Of a stretch of DNA of 39,565 nt, positions 10,361 to 21,404 are shown in pieces (the stretch's first letter is position 1; every line of letters begins with the position of its first letter). Source of the DNA: Methanocalculaceae archaeon (GTDB lineage: Archaea; Halobacteriota; Methanomicrobia; Methanomicrobiales; Methanocorpusculaceae); NCBI GenBank assembly GCA_031262705.1, contig JAISHD010000039.1, positions 1 through 39,565 of the forward strand. Reading direction: 5' to 3'. A program made the position numbers and the translations under genes. The notes beneath the pieces were generated by a model that was not told the DNA's origin, did not search any database, and saw nothing but the letters and a program-made list of their open reading frames with translations.

Positions 10361-10377
10361 CGAACGAAATACGTTCG
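10361..10377 (-). promoter_or_regulatory. Inverted repeat next to a TATA-like box upstream of the lipoprotein gene
   Basis: CGAACG-aaata-CGTTCG, beside AAATATTT. Confidence 0.4.
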
Positions 10378-10407
10378 TCATCTGAGTGCAGCACAACGAA
10401 AAAATTT

Positions 10408-10443
<36 letters not shown>

Positions 10444-10448
10444 TTTTT

Positions 10449-11915
10449 TTATCTTGCCATGATGTCCATCACAATCTTACCGTAGGCCGGCCGTGTGATG
10501 AGAACACCAATCAGGATACCAAGGATACTGATGATGGCAAAGCCCTTCAGCGTCGAGAGGTCCATGATGATCAACGGGACCATCGCAATGATCACCGTTG
10601 CCGCAGACGTCATGATGATCATAAGCGCCCGCGTGAGACGCTTGAGATACAGCGTCGGTGAGGGCACCCTTCCTTCATGCACCACCTCGTCGGTGATGAT
10701 CACCAGCTGATCGATACCGGTTCCAAGCACTGCTATCAATGCCGCGATTGCCGCAATATCGAGCTGCTGGATGAAGACCGCAATGCCGAGCAGGATAACT
10801 ATCTCGGCCATGTTGGTTGCAATCATCGGAAGAACAATCTCGGCAACCCGGTACCGGAGATAGACCATGATGGCCACTGCGGCCAGTGCTGCAAGACCTG
10901 CGATCAGACAGATGATCTTGAAGTACTCGCCAAGTGCTGCCGAGGTCGAACCGGAACCGGCAATCTCTACCTGCACCGGCAGAGCACCGGCGCGCAGATG
11001 AATTTCAAGCTTCTGAGCCTGCTGGTGTCCTTCCTCGCCCGAACCGGTTCCGGCGTACAGACTGTTGATCGGATGGGTTGCAATCTGCATCGCAAGATCA
11101 TTGGAAAGCGGGGCACTGTACACCTCAGCGCCGTCCAGATGCATGTTCAGGTTGTGCGCCTGCGGATTCGTGGTTGCACCGTACTGAATGCATGCCTGCT
11201 GCAGAGCTGCTGCACCGTCGTTGTTCAGGTTGAATCCGACACCCCAGTTGTCTGAACCTGCCGGATTCTGCGTCGGGTTCTGCACAGAGGCAACCGAGTC
11301 TCCGTAGAGCACGTGGGCTGTTTCGTTGCCGGTTGTGACAATCCGGATCTCAAAGAGACCCTGCTTTCCGACGATCTCCTGAGCGGTCTGCATGTCAGCA
11401 CCGGCCATCTCGACACGGACGTACTGTGCGACGCCGTTGGCGTTGGTTAAGGTGTTGACTTTGACGTCGTTCGTTCCCAGGCTGTTGACCTTGGACTCCA
11501 GAATCCGTTTAACGGTCTCGGCAGTGGTCGTGCCCAAACCGTTTTCATAACTGATGAACGCCGCTCCCGCAGCCTCGGTTGCAGCGCGGAGTTCTTCTTC
11601 GGTTGCTTTCTTCTGGACTTCGAGATGATACTGATCTATCGGAACAACAGTACAGTCAAGGTACTCGCCCATCTTATCGGCGACGTCATTTACATCCGCG
11701 CCGGTACCGATGGTGACAACACTTGCCTGGAACTCAAGCTGAATCCAGGACCCTCCGTCGAGATCAAGACCGAACTGGAGGTTGGTCATCGCGTCTCCGC
11801 GGTCGCCCATCGGTACAAAGATTGCCGCAAGTGCGATGATGACCAAGATGATTACCAGCAGGACACGCAGGTCCTTGATGGTGGCAAGCCATCCGGACGA
11901 TTTCTTTTCGCTCAT
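10449..11915 (-). CDS. secD: Preprotein translocase subunit SecD
   Basis: FGLDLDGGSWIQLE motif, multi-TM C-terminal half. Confidence 0.95.
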   Translation of the reverse strand: MSEKKSSGWLATIKDLRVLLVIILVIIALAAIFVPMGDRGDAMTNLQFGLDLDGGSWIQLEFQASVVTIGTGADVNDVADKMGEYLDCTVVPIDQYHLEVQKKATEEELRAATEAAGAAFISYENGLGTTTAETVKRILESKVNSLGTNDVKVNTLTNANGVAQYVRVEMAGADMQTAQEIVGKQGLFEIRIVTTGNETAHVLYGDSVASVQNPTQNPAGSDNWGVGFNLNNDGAAALQQACIQYGATTNPQAHNLNMHLDGAEVYSAPLSNDLAMQIATHPINSLYAGTGSGEEGHQQAQKLEIHLRAGALPVQVEIAGSGSTSAALGEYFKIICLIAGLAALAAVAIMVYLRYRVAEIVLPMIATNMAEIVILLGIAVFIQQLDIAAIAALIAVLGTGIDQLVIITDEVVHEGRVPSPTLYLKRLTRALMIIMTSAATVIIAMVPLIIMDLSTLKGFAIISILGILIGVLITRPAYGKIVMDIMAR

Positions 11916-12814
11916 GATTTTTCCCCCTTAACCTTCTGTTTTTTGTTTGCAGGCTGTTTTTTCCCTTCCTCTTTTTCCATGTAGATCCGGAGAACGCCTG
12001 CGTTGAACGCCCAGGTGAAGATCATATCACAGATAAGACCGATCACGAGTACTGCGGCGATGTTGGATAGTGTGGGGACCTGTCCGATGAGGGCGACTAT
12101 CAGCATGGCAGCGATTGCGGCGAGCGTGGTCGTGGTCATAATGAGTCCGGTGTGGAATGCGCCGGCCATTTTGTCGACACGTTTTCCCTGACGGTTGAGG
12201 ACTTTACTGGTCAGCAGGATGTTGCTGTCTACGGAGTAGCCGATGAGCATGAGGAGTCCTGCGGTTGTTGCGAGCGAGAGTTCGATGCCAAGGACATTCA
12301 TGACTCCTGCGGTGATGGTGATGTCGGCGACTCCTGCGAAGACGACGGTTGCCGCGGGAATCAGTTTGCGGAATGCGATGAAGACGACGATCGCCATGCC
12401 GATGAATGCGAAGAGGAGGGCTATCAGTGCCTGGGACTGGAGCGTTGCACCAAAGCTTGCGCCGATCTGGTCGATGCTTGCGTCAGGGTATTCGGCGAGG
12501 GTCTTTTCATTGAACTCCATCATCTCTTGGTTTTCCATCGGGCCGAATTTGATGTAGTATCCGGCGCTGCCGACTCCTTCGTCGATGGAGGTCAGGGGGT
12601 ATCCTGCGTAGAATGCCTGTATTTGTTCTTTGGTATCGGTGGTGTGGATTGTGACCGCGGCACCTCCGGCGAGGTCAATGCCGGGGGTGACGGGCATGCC
12701 GGTGTTCACGAAGGTGAATCCGACAATGGCCGCGGCAACAAGGAAGATCAGGAACGGGATGAGCATCATCCATTTCGGATCGTATTTGTTGATATCATAC
12801 CGGGGAAGTTCCAT
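11912..12814 (-). CDS. secF: Preprotein translocase subunit SecF
   Basis: PGIDLAGGAAVTI, GYSVDSNILLTSKV; overlaps secD start. Confidence 0.95.
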   Translation of the reverse strand: MELPRYDINKYDPKWMMLIPFLIFLVAAAIVGFTFVNTGMPVTPGIDLAGGAAVTIHTTDTKEQIQAFYAGYPLTSIDEGVGSAGYYIKFGPMENQEMMEFNEKTLAEYPDASIDQIGASFGATLQSQALIALLFAFIGMAIVVFIAFRKLIPAATVVFAGVADITITAGVMNVLGIELSLATTAGLLMLIGYSVDSNILLTSKVLNRQGKRVDKMAGAFHTGLIMTTTTLAAIAAMLIVALIGQVPTLSNIAAVLVIGLICDMIFTWAFNAGVLRIYMEKEEGKKQPANKKQKVKGEKS

Positions 12815-12889
12815 GGTTTATTTATATTGATTTTCAAAGGATATAATAAGCAATGCCTGTCCGGGGATTTGGGCGGGAAAAAAGGGAGG

Positions 12890-13710
12890 TTATTCGCTGC
12901 GGCCGGTTTCGGCAGCGCCTTTCTGGGCCAGCATGTCGTCGGCGGTGACGTTCGGGTGGTGGTATCTTGGCCGCTCGTCGGTTTTGCCGCCGCAGGAGAT
13001 GGCTTCGACAGGGCAGAACTGGAGGCAGGCAAGGCAGCCTTCGCAGTGGTCGAGCCATTCTTTTTTGCCTTTGGGAAGTATGCGGATGTTGTTGACGGGA
13101 CAGACATCGACACAGATCATGCAGCCGTTGCAGTTTTGGCCGACGATGAATTTTTTGCCGAACGCGGGGATCTTTTTCATGAACGGTTTGTACATTACCA
13201 GTCTGAGCAGTTTTCCGGTTGTGGTGAGGTCGATGTGCCGCGGGAGCCGTTCACGGACTGTTTCGGCGAGGACAGCGATTTTTCTGAGTGCGTCTTCGCG
13301 GATGGTTTTCTGTTCGGATTTTGCGGGCGGTGCGGACAGGGGGGGATGTAGTTGTCCGGCATCTGGATCCACCATGCGGCATCAAGGTTGCGGCCGCTCT
13401 GTTTGGCGAGGGCTGCGATCTGGCCGGTGGGGGAGCCGAATGTTCCTCCTTCGGTGACGACGGAGAAGACGTAACCGGCGTCCGAGAGGTCAAGGATGTC
13501 AAAGAATCTGACGACGATGTTCGGCAGGCCCATGGCGTAAAGGGGGTAGACGATGCCGATATTGGCGTTTTCAGGCGCCCGGACTTTGTCTCCTTTGAGG
13601 ATGAGCATGGGGATGGGGATGAGTGTTGTGTCCGGCAGCCGGTCGGCTATGGCGCGTGCTACGGCGAGGCTGTTGCCTGTTCCGGTAAAGTAGTAGAGTA
13701 TTGTCTGCAT
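12890..13710 (-). pseudogene. Flavodoxin/ferredoxin fusion (EFR1-like), frameshifted at G7 tract 13339-13345
   Basis: N-terminal ORF YYFTGTGNSLAVA...MPDNYIPP; C-terminal ORF 12890..13375 has CNGCMICVDVCP and CEGCLACLQFCP; adding one C gives IPPLSAPPAK. Confidence 0.88.
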
Positions 13711-13935
13711 GGTGGTGATCGGCCGGTCTTTTGTATTGTATCGAGTCCGGCGTTCCTCCTGTGTATATATCTGTCGGGCGGGTGGTTATAGATTGTGTTG
13801 GGGGAAAAATAGAGGAGAGGCAGTACTGTGTCCGAACAGATTAGCATGCGGATGCCCAAAGATCTGTCGCCAAAGTCGATATCTTCAAAGAAAAATCCGG
13901 CATGAATCACAAGACCTCTACGGCCCAACACCCGT

Positions 13936-13955
13936 GTTACCGATGGGTCGGTAAC
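13936..13955. repeat. Palindromic element GTTACCGA-tggg-TCGGTAAC
   Basis: Perfect 8-bp arms read directly. Confidence 0.85.
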
Positions 13956-13990
13956 AAAATAAGCTCATTTTTCAGACTTAATTCTTATTT

Positions 13991-14010
13991 AAACTCGTTT
14001 AAACGAGTTT
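13991..14010. repeat. Perfect 20-bp palindrome AAACTCGTTTAAACGAGTTT
   Basis: Self-complementary sequence read directly. Confidence 0.9.
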
Positions 14011-14019
14011 TGTGTTTTT

Positions 14020-14100
14020 GTTACCGATGTTTTGCTATTGTCTTTCAGTATCTGAACTAAACTCTTATCAGAGTACTGATTTTGAGGTAACATCGGTAAC
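14020..14100. repeat. Inverted pair GTTACCGATGT ... ACATCGGTAAC with a nested TCAGTATCTGA/TCAGAGTACTGA inverted repeat
   Basis: 11-bp perfect arms at 14020-14030 and 14090-14100; inner arms pair with one bulge. Confidence 0.85.
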
Positions 14101-14165
14101 AAATTTTCAAAAAACCGATAAATACTCTCCAAATCTCTTTTTAACAAATATATTCGGAGATTTTT

Positions 14166-14185
14166 GTTACCTACCTGTCGGTAAC
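14166..14185. repeat. GTTACC-tacctgtc-GGTAAC element overlapping fic stop
   Basis: 6-bp arms; encodes the last residues and stop of the Fic ORF on the minus strand. Confidence 0.7.
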
Positions 14186-15315
14186 AAACCTCTCCCGTCT
14201 TTCGCTTGCAGACTCGGACAAACGACCTCCTCCTCAAACTTCAGCAGCTCAAACAATTTCGTATTCACATAAATCCGCTCTTTTCCGATCCGCACCGACG
14301 CAAGAACCCCGATCTCTTCCAGAGCCTTCAGATACTTCATCGCCGTCTGCCGGTTCCCGATTCCCCGCTCAACCAGAAAGGCAGGTTTGCAGTACGGCTG
14401 CAAAAATATCTCCTCGACTAAATCATAGGAGTAGATCTTCGGCAGCTTCTCTTTGCATACCGCAATCGTTTCATCCATCAGGGTTTTGATTGCAGAAATC
14501 CGATCATATGTCCAGTCTGCGGTCTCCCGAACCGCATTCAGCATAAAGATGATCCACTCTTCCCACTCCTCGTTCTCGGTAACTCTCCGGAGACGCGAGT
14601 AATACTCGGATTTGTGCTGGATGATGTAGCGGCTGAGATAGAGTATCGGAATATCAAGGAGGTCCTGATCGATCAGATAGAGGATGTTCAGGATTCTTCC
14701 GGTTCTTCCGTTCGCATCGCCAAACGGATGTATTGCCTCGAACTGGTAATGAATCAGTGCCAGACGGATCAGCGGGTCGGGCTCTCTTCCGCCGTTCATG
14801 TAATCTTCCAGCTGATGGATCAGATCCTCCACAACGATCGGATCGTCCGGTGGTGTATACACGCGTCCCTCCGGCCCTTTGATGTAGGTGCCCGTGTTCG
14901 GGCTCCGCCGATCCGTATCGCGATCCAGCAGGACGGAACAGACACGGGTAAGCAGGATTTCTCCTGGTTTTCTCCCGGACTTCAGTTCCCCGACCCCGAC
15001 CGAAAGCGCTTCCCGGTACCGGAGAACCTCCTTTGTTGCCGGATCGATCTTCTCCTCCGGAACCGAGAGTGCGGTGTAGAGGGCATTGCTGGTGGTGAAG
15101 ATATTCTCAATCCGTGAACTTGCGGTTGCTTCCAGCAGCGGGATGGAACTGATGAGGATTCCCTGATTGGGAATGAGTTTGCCCGCCTCCCGCATCCGGG
15201 CAAGCGATGTCTTCGCCTCGGCACAGACTCTCCATATCCGAACCGTTTCAATATCTGCCGTCGGGGGAAGATGCGGCATGGTATTGTAGGGAGTATTTGG
15301 ATCTGTATGCGCCAT
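14167..15315 (-). CDS. Fic family protein with C-terminal winged-helix-like region
   Basis: HPFGDANGRTGR Fic motif; N-terminal SSRIEN fits the (S/T)xxxE(G/N) inhibitory motif. Confidence 0.95.
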   Translation of the reverse strand: MAHTDPNTPYNTMPHLPPTADIETVRIWRVCAEAKTSLARMREAGKLIPNQGILISSIPLLEATASSRIENIFTTSNALYTALSVPEEKIDPATKEVLRYREALSVGVGELKSGRKPGEILLTRVCSVLLDRDTDRRSPNTGTYIKGPEGRVYTPPDDPIVVEDLIHQLEDYMNGGREPDPLIRLALIHYQFEAIHPFGDANGRTGRILNILYLIDQDLLDIPILYLSRYIIQHKSEYYSRLRRVTENEEWEEWIIFMLNAVRETADWTYDRISAIKTLMDETIAVCKEKLPKIYSYDLVEEIFLQPYCKPAFLVERGIGNRQTAMKYLKALEEIGVLASVRIGKERIYVNTKLFELLKFEEEVVCPSLQAKDGRGLLPTGR

Positions 15316-15352
15316 AATCTCTGTGAGTAATTTGTCTGTTATCCATATCTAT

Positions 15353-15489
15353 CTGTCGAAGAAATCAAAAAATTTCGACACGAGGTGTTCGATGTGTTCG
15401 CGGCGTATACAGATGTGTATGTACCTGTCGAAGAAATCAAAAAATTTCGACACGAGATGTTAGATGTGTTCGCGGCATATACAGATGTG
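15353..15489. repeat. Two tandem ~72-bp direct repeats, each with TGTCGAA...TTCGACA inverted repeat
   Basis: CTGTCGAAGAAATCAAAAAATTTCGACACGAG begins at 15353 and 15425; only a few differences. Confidence 0.9.
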
Positions 15490-15550
15490 CCCCCTCGTGA
15501 TCATGATACTGATGCAGGGAAAACAACTGGGCAAAAATCTTAGAGAAAAG

Positions 15551-15624
15551 TGCTGCGAGAGGGATCCGAACCCCCGACTTCCAGATTATGAGTCTGGCGC
15601 CCTAACCAGCTAGGCCACCGCAGC
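15551..15624 (-). tRNA. tRNA-Met(CAU) (or Ile2-CAU)
   Basis: Acceptor GCTGCGG/TCGCAGC, anticodon arm CCAGA-CTCATAA-TCTGG, T arm GGGGG-TTCGGAT-CCCTC; no encoded CCA. Confidence 0.93.
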
Positions 15625-15697
15625 AAGAAGTGCATTAAAAGAAGGATGTATCAAAATATATACGTTACTGATTTCATCCCGAAAATAGAACAAAGGG

Positions 15698-17196
<1,499 letters not shown>

Positions 17197-17200
<4 letters not shown>

Positions 17201-18942
17201 TTCACCACCACAAGCACGTCGCCGCTCTGGACGACCGCACCGTTCTCCACAAAGATCTCCGTAACCGTTCCGTCAACCGGACTGACCACCGGATTTTCCA
17301 TCTTCATGGCTTCCAGTACCAGGAGAGTATCGCCCGCGGAGACTTTCTGGCCCATCTGCACCTTAATATCGAGCACCATTCCCTGAATACTGCTCTTCAC
17401 GCCTCCCGGCACATCTCCGTGCGGCGTCTGGCGCCTGCCCGGCTCGGAACTTCCTGCGGCAACCGATTCTCCCTCAACGGAAAGAATCCTGACCCTGAAC
17501 ACCTCGCCGTCAACCTCGACCTCCATCGAACGGGGAATGTCGATGTCAACCGGTGCCGCTGCTGCCGCCTCTGTCGCGGGGGCTGCTTCCGGCAGCGGCT
17601 CTGCCTTCTTCTCACCTCTCAGGAATGCCGGGGCAATTGCCGGGTAGAGGATGTACGTCAGGACATCCTCTTCCTTTCTGATCAGATCCTGGCCTTCGGC
17701 ATCGGTTTTCATCTTATCGTAGATAGGGCCGAGTGTGTCCGCCGGACGACAGGTGATCCGCTCCTCATCGCCGATGATCGAGGCAACCAGTGCTTCATCC
17801 AGCAATGCCGGGGTTTTTCCGTACATGCCTTTCAGATAATCGCGGGCCTCGTTGGTCACCGTCTTGTAGCGGCCGCCCATCAGGACATTGAGAACCGCCT
17901 GGGTTCCGACGATCTGCGATGTCGGGGTCACGAGCGGCGGATAGCCGAGATCCTTTCTGACCGCCGGAATCTCTTTGAGCACCTCATCCATCTTGTCGAG
18001 AGCGCCCTGCTCCTTGAGCTGGGAGACAAGGTTTGAGATCATGCCGCCCGGAAGCTGATAGATCAGCACATCGCTGTCGATCCGGATTGAGATCGGATCG
18101 ATCAGGCAGTCGTATTTGCATCTGACTGCTGATGCGGCATTCTTGATGTCGCGGAGCGTGGTCAGTTTGATTCCTGTGTCGCGTTTCGTGCCGACAAGGG
18201 ATGCAACGATACTTTCCGTCGCGGGCTGGGACGTTCCGCCGGCAAACGGCGACATGGCGGTATCGAGAATATCAACACCCGCTTCAATTGCCGCCTGATA
18301 GCTCATCGGTGCAATACCGCTGGTTGAGTGGGTGTGCAGACACACGGGAATATCGATCCGTTTTTTGATGCCGGTGATTAAGGAGCGGGTGGCCTCGGGC
18401 ATAATGAGTCCTGCCATATCCTTAATGCAGATAGAGTTGCAGCCAAGGTTGTACAGCTCCTCGGCCATTTCGATGAACCCGTCCGTACTGTGGACCGGGC
18501 TTGTCGTGTAGCTGATCGTTCCCTGCAGATGTTTTCCTTCATTCTGCACCGCAGTCATTGAGCGCTTCATATTGCGGATATCGTTGAGCGCATCAAACAC
18601 ACGGAAGACATCGACCCCGTTTGCAGCGGCGGCTCCGATGAACTTGTCGACCACGTCATCGGGATAATGTTTGTAGCCGACAAGGTTCTGGCCGCGGAGC
18701 AGCATCTGGATAGGTGTCTTGACAAAGATCGTCTTGAGATCCCGCAGGCGTTCCCATGGATCGTCGTTCAGATACCGAATACAGGTGTCAAACGTTGCCC
18801 CTCCCCATGCTTCGACGGACCAGAAGCCCGCCTTCTCCATCGCGGATGCGAGTTCGAGCATATCTTCGGTACGCATCCGTGTTGCGGCAAGCGACTGGTG
18901 TGCATCCCGAAGGGTTGTATCAGTAATATTGAGCTTTGTCAT
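17197..18942 (-). CDS. pycB: Pyruvate carboxylase subunit B (carboxyltransferase plus biotinyl domain)
   Basis: TTLRDAHQSLAATRMRTEDM; biotinyl motif LEAMKMENPV. Confidence 0.93.
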
Positions 18943-19075
18943 GGTTGTCTCCCGGTCTGCATCATGAGTACAGCTTATCTAAACCCATACTGTTTTGGAA
19001 TGAAAAGATAAAAAAGTAGTCCTGATTGATCCGGCAGGACGTGCCGATTTCAAAAAAATATTATAGAAGATGGTG

Positions 19076-19720
19076 CTATACGGGGATTGCCGCAAGGAAA
19101 ACAGCCGCAGCACAAACCCCTGCGGTGCAGAGTATGAGGATATCAGTGCCGGACGGAGCGAATACCGGGACATAGATTCCTCCGGTGAGGTAGCCTCTGC
19201 GTGCGAGGTGTGCTCCGACATGGTTTGCACGGGCAAGCGAGAGAAAAAGAAGTCCTGTTGCGAGCGGCGGCAGTGTTTTGCAGGAGAGTTTCTGTCCTTT
19301 GATCCGCAGGGCATGTTTTATATGGGCGAGGTCATCGGAGATGCCGGAGAAAAACTGCATGGAGAGTTCTGCGGCAAGACCGAGATCGAATCCGGTTTTT
19401 CTGCCGAGTGCCCAGACACCGAGGTCAAGGAACTCGCCGGGTTTTTGTGCGGCACCGAGCCAGAATGCGAAAGCAAGAATGACAACGATCTTTGCAGCAT
19501 ACAGTCCTCCTTCTTCTCCGGTAAGAGAGAGAATGAGTCCCGGAAATCCGGCGGCAAGGATTGTCACGGGAACAAAAAGTTTCCACGAGATGCGGCTGAA
19601 CGTTTCCTTTGCGCAGAAAAAGATCCAGCAGACCGCCGCAAAGAGTGTCCCGAGACCTCCGGTGAATGCGGCGAGAGACAGGAGGGTTACGACCGCAAGA
19701 CGGATGCGCACGTCACTCAT
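19076..19720 (-). CDS. ECF transporter transmembrane T component (BioN/CbiQ-like)
   Basis: Start placed at MSDVRIRLAVVTLL; CbiQ-like ALRIKGQ and LARRGY segments; next to two ABC ATPases and bioY. Confidence 0.8.
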   Translation of the reverse strand: MSDVRIRLAVVTLLSLAAFTGGLGTLFAAVCWIFFCAKETFSRISWKLFVPVTILAAGFPGLILSLTGEEGGLYAAKIVVILAFAFWLGAAQKPGEFLDLGVWALGRKTGFDLGLAAELSMQFFSGISDDLAHIKHALRIKGQKLSCKTLPPLATGLLFLSLARANHVGAHLARRGYLTGGIYVPVFAPSGTDILILCTAGVCAAAVFLAAIPV

Positions 19721-20279
19721 GGTGCAGTTCCCCTTCCCTGATTGTCCAGTGTTCTGCTGATGCCGGAACGAACTCGGTTTCATGGGAAAAGACGAGGGTG
19801 ATGCCGGAACGCTGTTCCAGAAGTCTGGTGAGAACCGGCTTTGCGCATCGATCCAGTGAGGCATACGGTTCGTCGAGCAGCAGGAGATCACTTTCGCGTG
19901 CGAGAATGCAGGCGAGTTCCAGCCGCCGCAGTTCGCCGCGGGATAAGGTGAAGGGATCGCGGTCGGAAGGCACGACGTTCAGAAGTGCAAACGGTTCTTC
20001 GGTTCCGGTGACGTTCCATGAGGCGATCTCCCCGGCTACGGTGGTACCGGTTATCTGATACTCAGGGAACTGCATCAGAAGAAGCGGTGTTCCTTTGCAT
20101 CCTTCATACCGGATATCTCCCGCATCCGGAGAGAGAAGGCCTGCGGCAGCGAGTGCGATCGTGGATTTACCGGTACCGATTCGTCCTGAGATGAGATGAA
20201 CTCCGCGGGAGAACACCACATCTGCGGCAAGAGTGAACTCATCCCGCCGGAACCTGACTGCATCGAAGATGAGGTTCAC
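19713..20279 (-). CDS. ECF transporter ATPase
   Basis: Walker A GRIGTGKST, LSRGELRRLELA, LLLLDEPYASLD; start trimmed to GTG near 20279. Confidence 0.88.
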   Translation of the reverse strand: MNLIFDAVRFRRDEFTLAADVVFSRGVHLISGRIGTGKSTIALAAAGLLSPDAGDIRYEGCKGTPLLLMQFPEYQITGTTVAGEIASWNVTGTEEPFALLNVVPSDRDPFTLSRGELRRLELACILARESDLLLLDEPYASLDRCAKPVLTRLLEQRSGITLVFSHETEFVPASAEHWTIREGELHHE

Positions 20280-20875
20280 GGATTCTCCACCTTGCCGTGT
20301 GCAAGTACGATCTTTTGATCCGTGTTCTCCCAAATTCTGTGGGAGTGCGTGCTCCACAGTACATGCGAACAGCCGGAGTCCCGGATTTTCTGGAACAGTT
20401 CGTCGGCGGTTTCCGGGTCGAGGTGTGAGTCCGGTTCATCCAGAACGAGCAGTACCGGGTGTGCCGCGAGTGCTGTTGCGACTCCGACGAGCATCTTCTC
20501 GCCGCCGGACAGTGTCCGGCATTCCCGGTTCAGCAGATGCGTGATGCCGAACCGGTCTGTTGCCTCGGCGACATCCTCGTCAATTTCGGCAGGTTCGCGG
20601 TGAGCGAACCGCAGAGGCGATGCGATCTCATCACGCACCACCGAAAAGATCAGATGCCGGTCGGGGAACTCGGCGACGTACCCTGCTTCACACTCACGGG
20701 GCGGTGCATCGTCAATGGTAATCGTTCCGGATTCCGGCAGGTTCATGCCTGCGGCGACGCGGAGCAGGGTGGTCTTTCCTGCTCCATTGTCTCCGGTTAC
20801 AGCTGTGATTCCCTGTGGTATAGTGAGACGCGGGATATCCAGAATCCCGCATCTGAGATCGGTAATGGATATCAT
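20276..20875 (-). CDS. ECF transporter ATPase
   Basis: Walker A GDNGAGKTT, LSGGEKMLVGVA, LLVLDEPDSHLD. Confidence 0.9.
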   Translation of the reverse strand: MISITDLRCGILDIPRLTIPQGITAVTGDNGAGKTTLLRVAAGMNLPESGTITIDDAPPRECEAGYVAEFPDRHLIFSVVRDEIASPLRFAHREPAEIDEDVAEATDRFGITHLLNRECRTLSGGEKMLVGVATALAAHPVLLVLDEPDSHLDPETADELFQKIRDSGCSHVLWSTHSHRIWENTDQKIVLAHGKVENP

Positions 20876-21402
20876 AGGAGTTCTGTTCCGGTTCTGCGCA
20901 GCCGGAGAACTATTGCCTCAATGACCACGGATTTGATGATGTCGCCTATCACAAACGGGACAACGCAGGCGATAACTGCGGCGGCGGGTGAAGCTCCGGT
21001 TGAGATCATGAACCATCCCGCCGCAAAGGCATATGCTCCGATCCCGAACGCTGCAAGCGCGAGAATGTCAAACCGCATGGATTGTTTCTCAAACAGCAGT
21101 CCTGCGACGGCGGACATCACGAAAAACCCGATCAGAAATCCTCCTGTAGGCCCGAGAAGAATGCCGATTCCTGCTGTTCCGTTGTGGAAAATTGGCAGTC
21201 CGAGTGTTCCAAGCAGTACATACAGCCCGACCGGAATCACTGCATACCGCTTCATCACGGCTGCGGCAAGCAGCATGAAAAAATTCTGCATCGTAAACGG
21301 AATCATCAGAATCGGAATGGAAATCCATCCGCCGACTGCAATGAGGGCAACAAAGATCGCTGATGCGGCGAGTAATCGTGATCGTTTTTCATCCCCGTAC
21401 AT
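20872..21402 (-). CDS. bioY: BioY biotin transporter S component
   Basis: PFTMQNFFMLLAAAV, GLPIFHNGTAGIGILLGPTGGFLIGF. Confidence 0.93.
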   Translation of the reverse strand: MYGDEKRSRLLAASAIFVALIAVGGWISIPILMIPFTMQNFFMLLAAAVMKRYAVIPVGLYVLLGTLGLPIFHNGTAGIGILLGPTGGFLIGFFVMSAVAGLLFEKQSMRFDILALAAFGIGAYAFAAGWFMISTGASPAAAVIACVVPFVIGDIIKSVVIEAIVLRLRRTGTELL

Positions 21403-21404
21403 AA

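Noticed and set aside
12152-13351. 399-aa plus-strand ORF
   Set aside because: Antisense to secF and the EFR1-like gene; composition looks like reverse-strand translation, and the minus-strand genes have clear family motifs.
13989-14237. 82-aa minus-strand ORF across the palindrome region
   Set aside because: Composed largely of the repeat and fic 3' sequence; no motifs.
15353-15489. Possible CRISPR array
   Set aside because: Only two units, the whole 72-bp unit is repeated with no unique spacers, and no cas genes are present.
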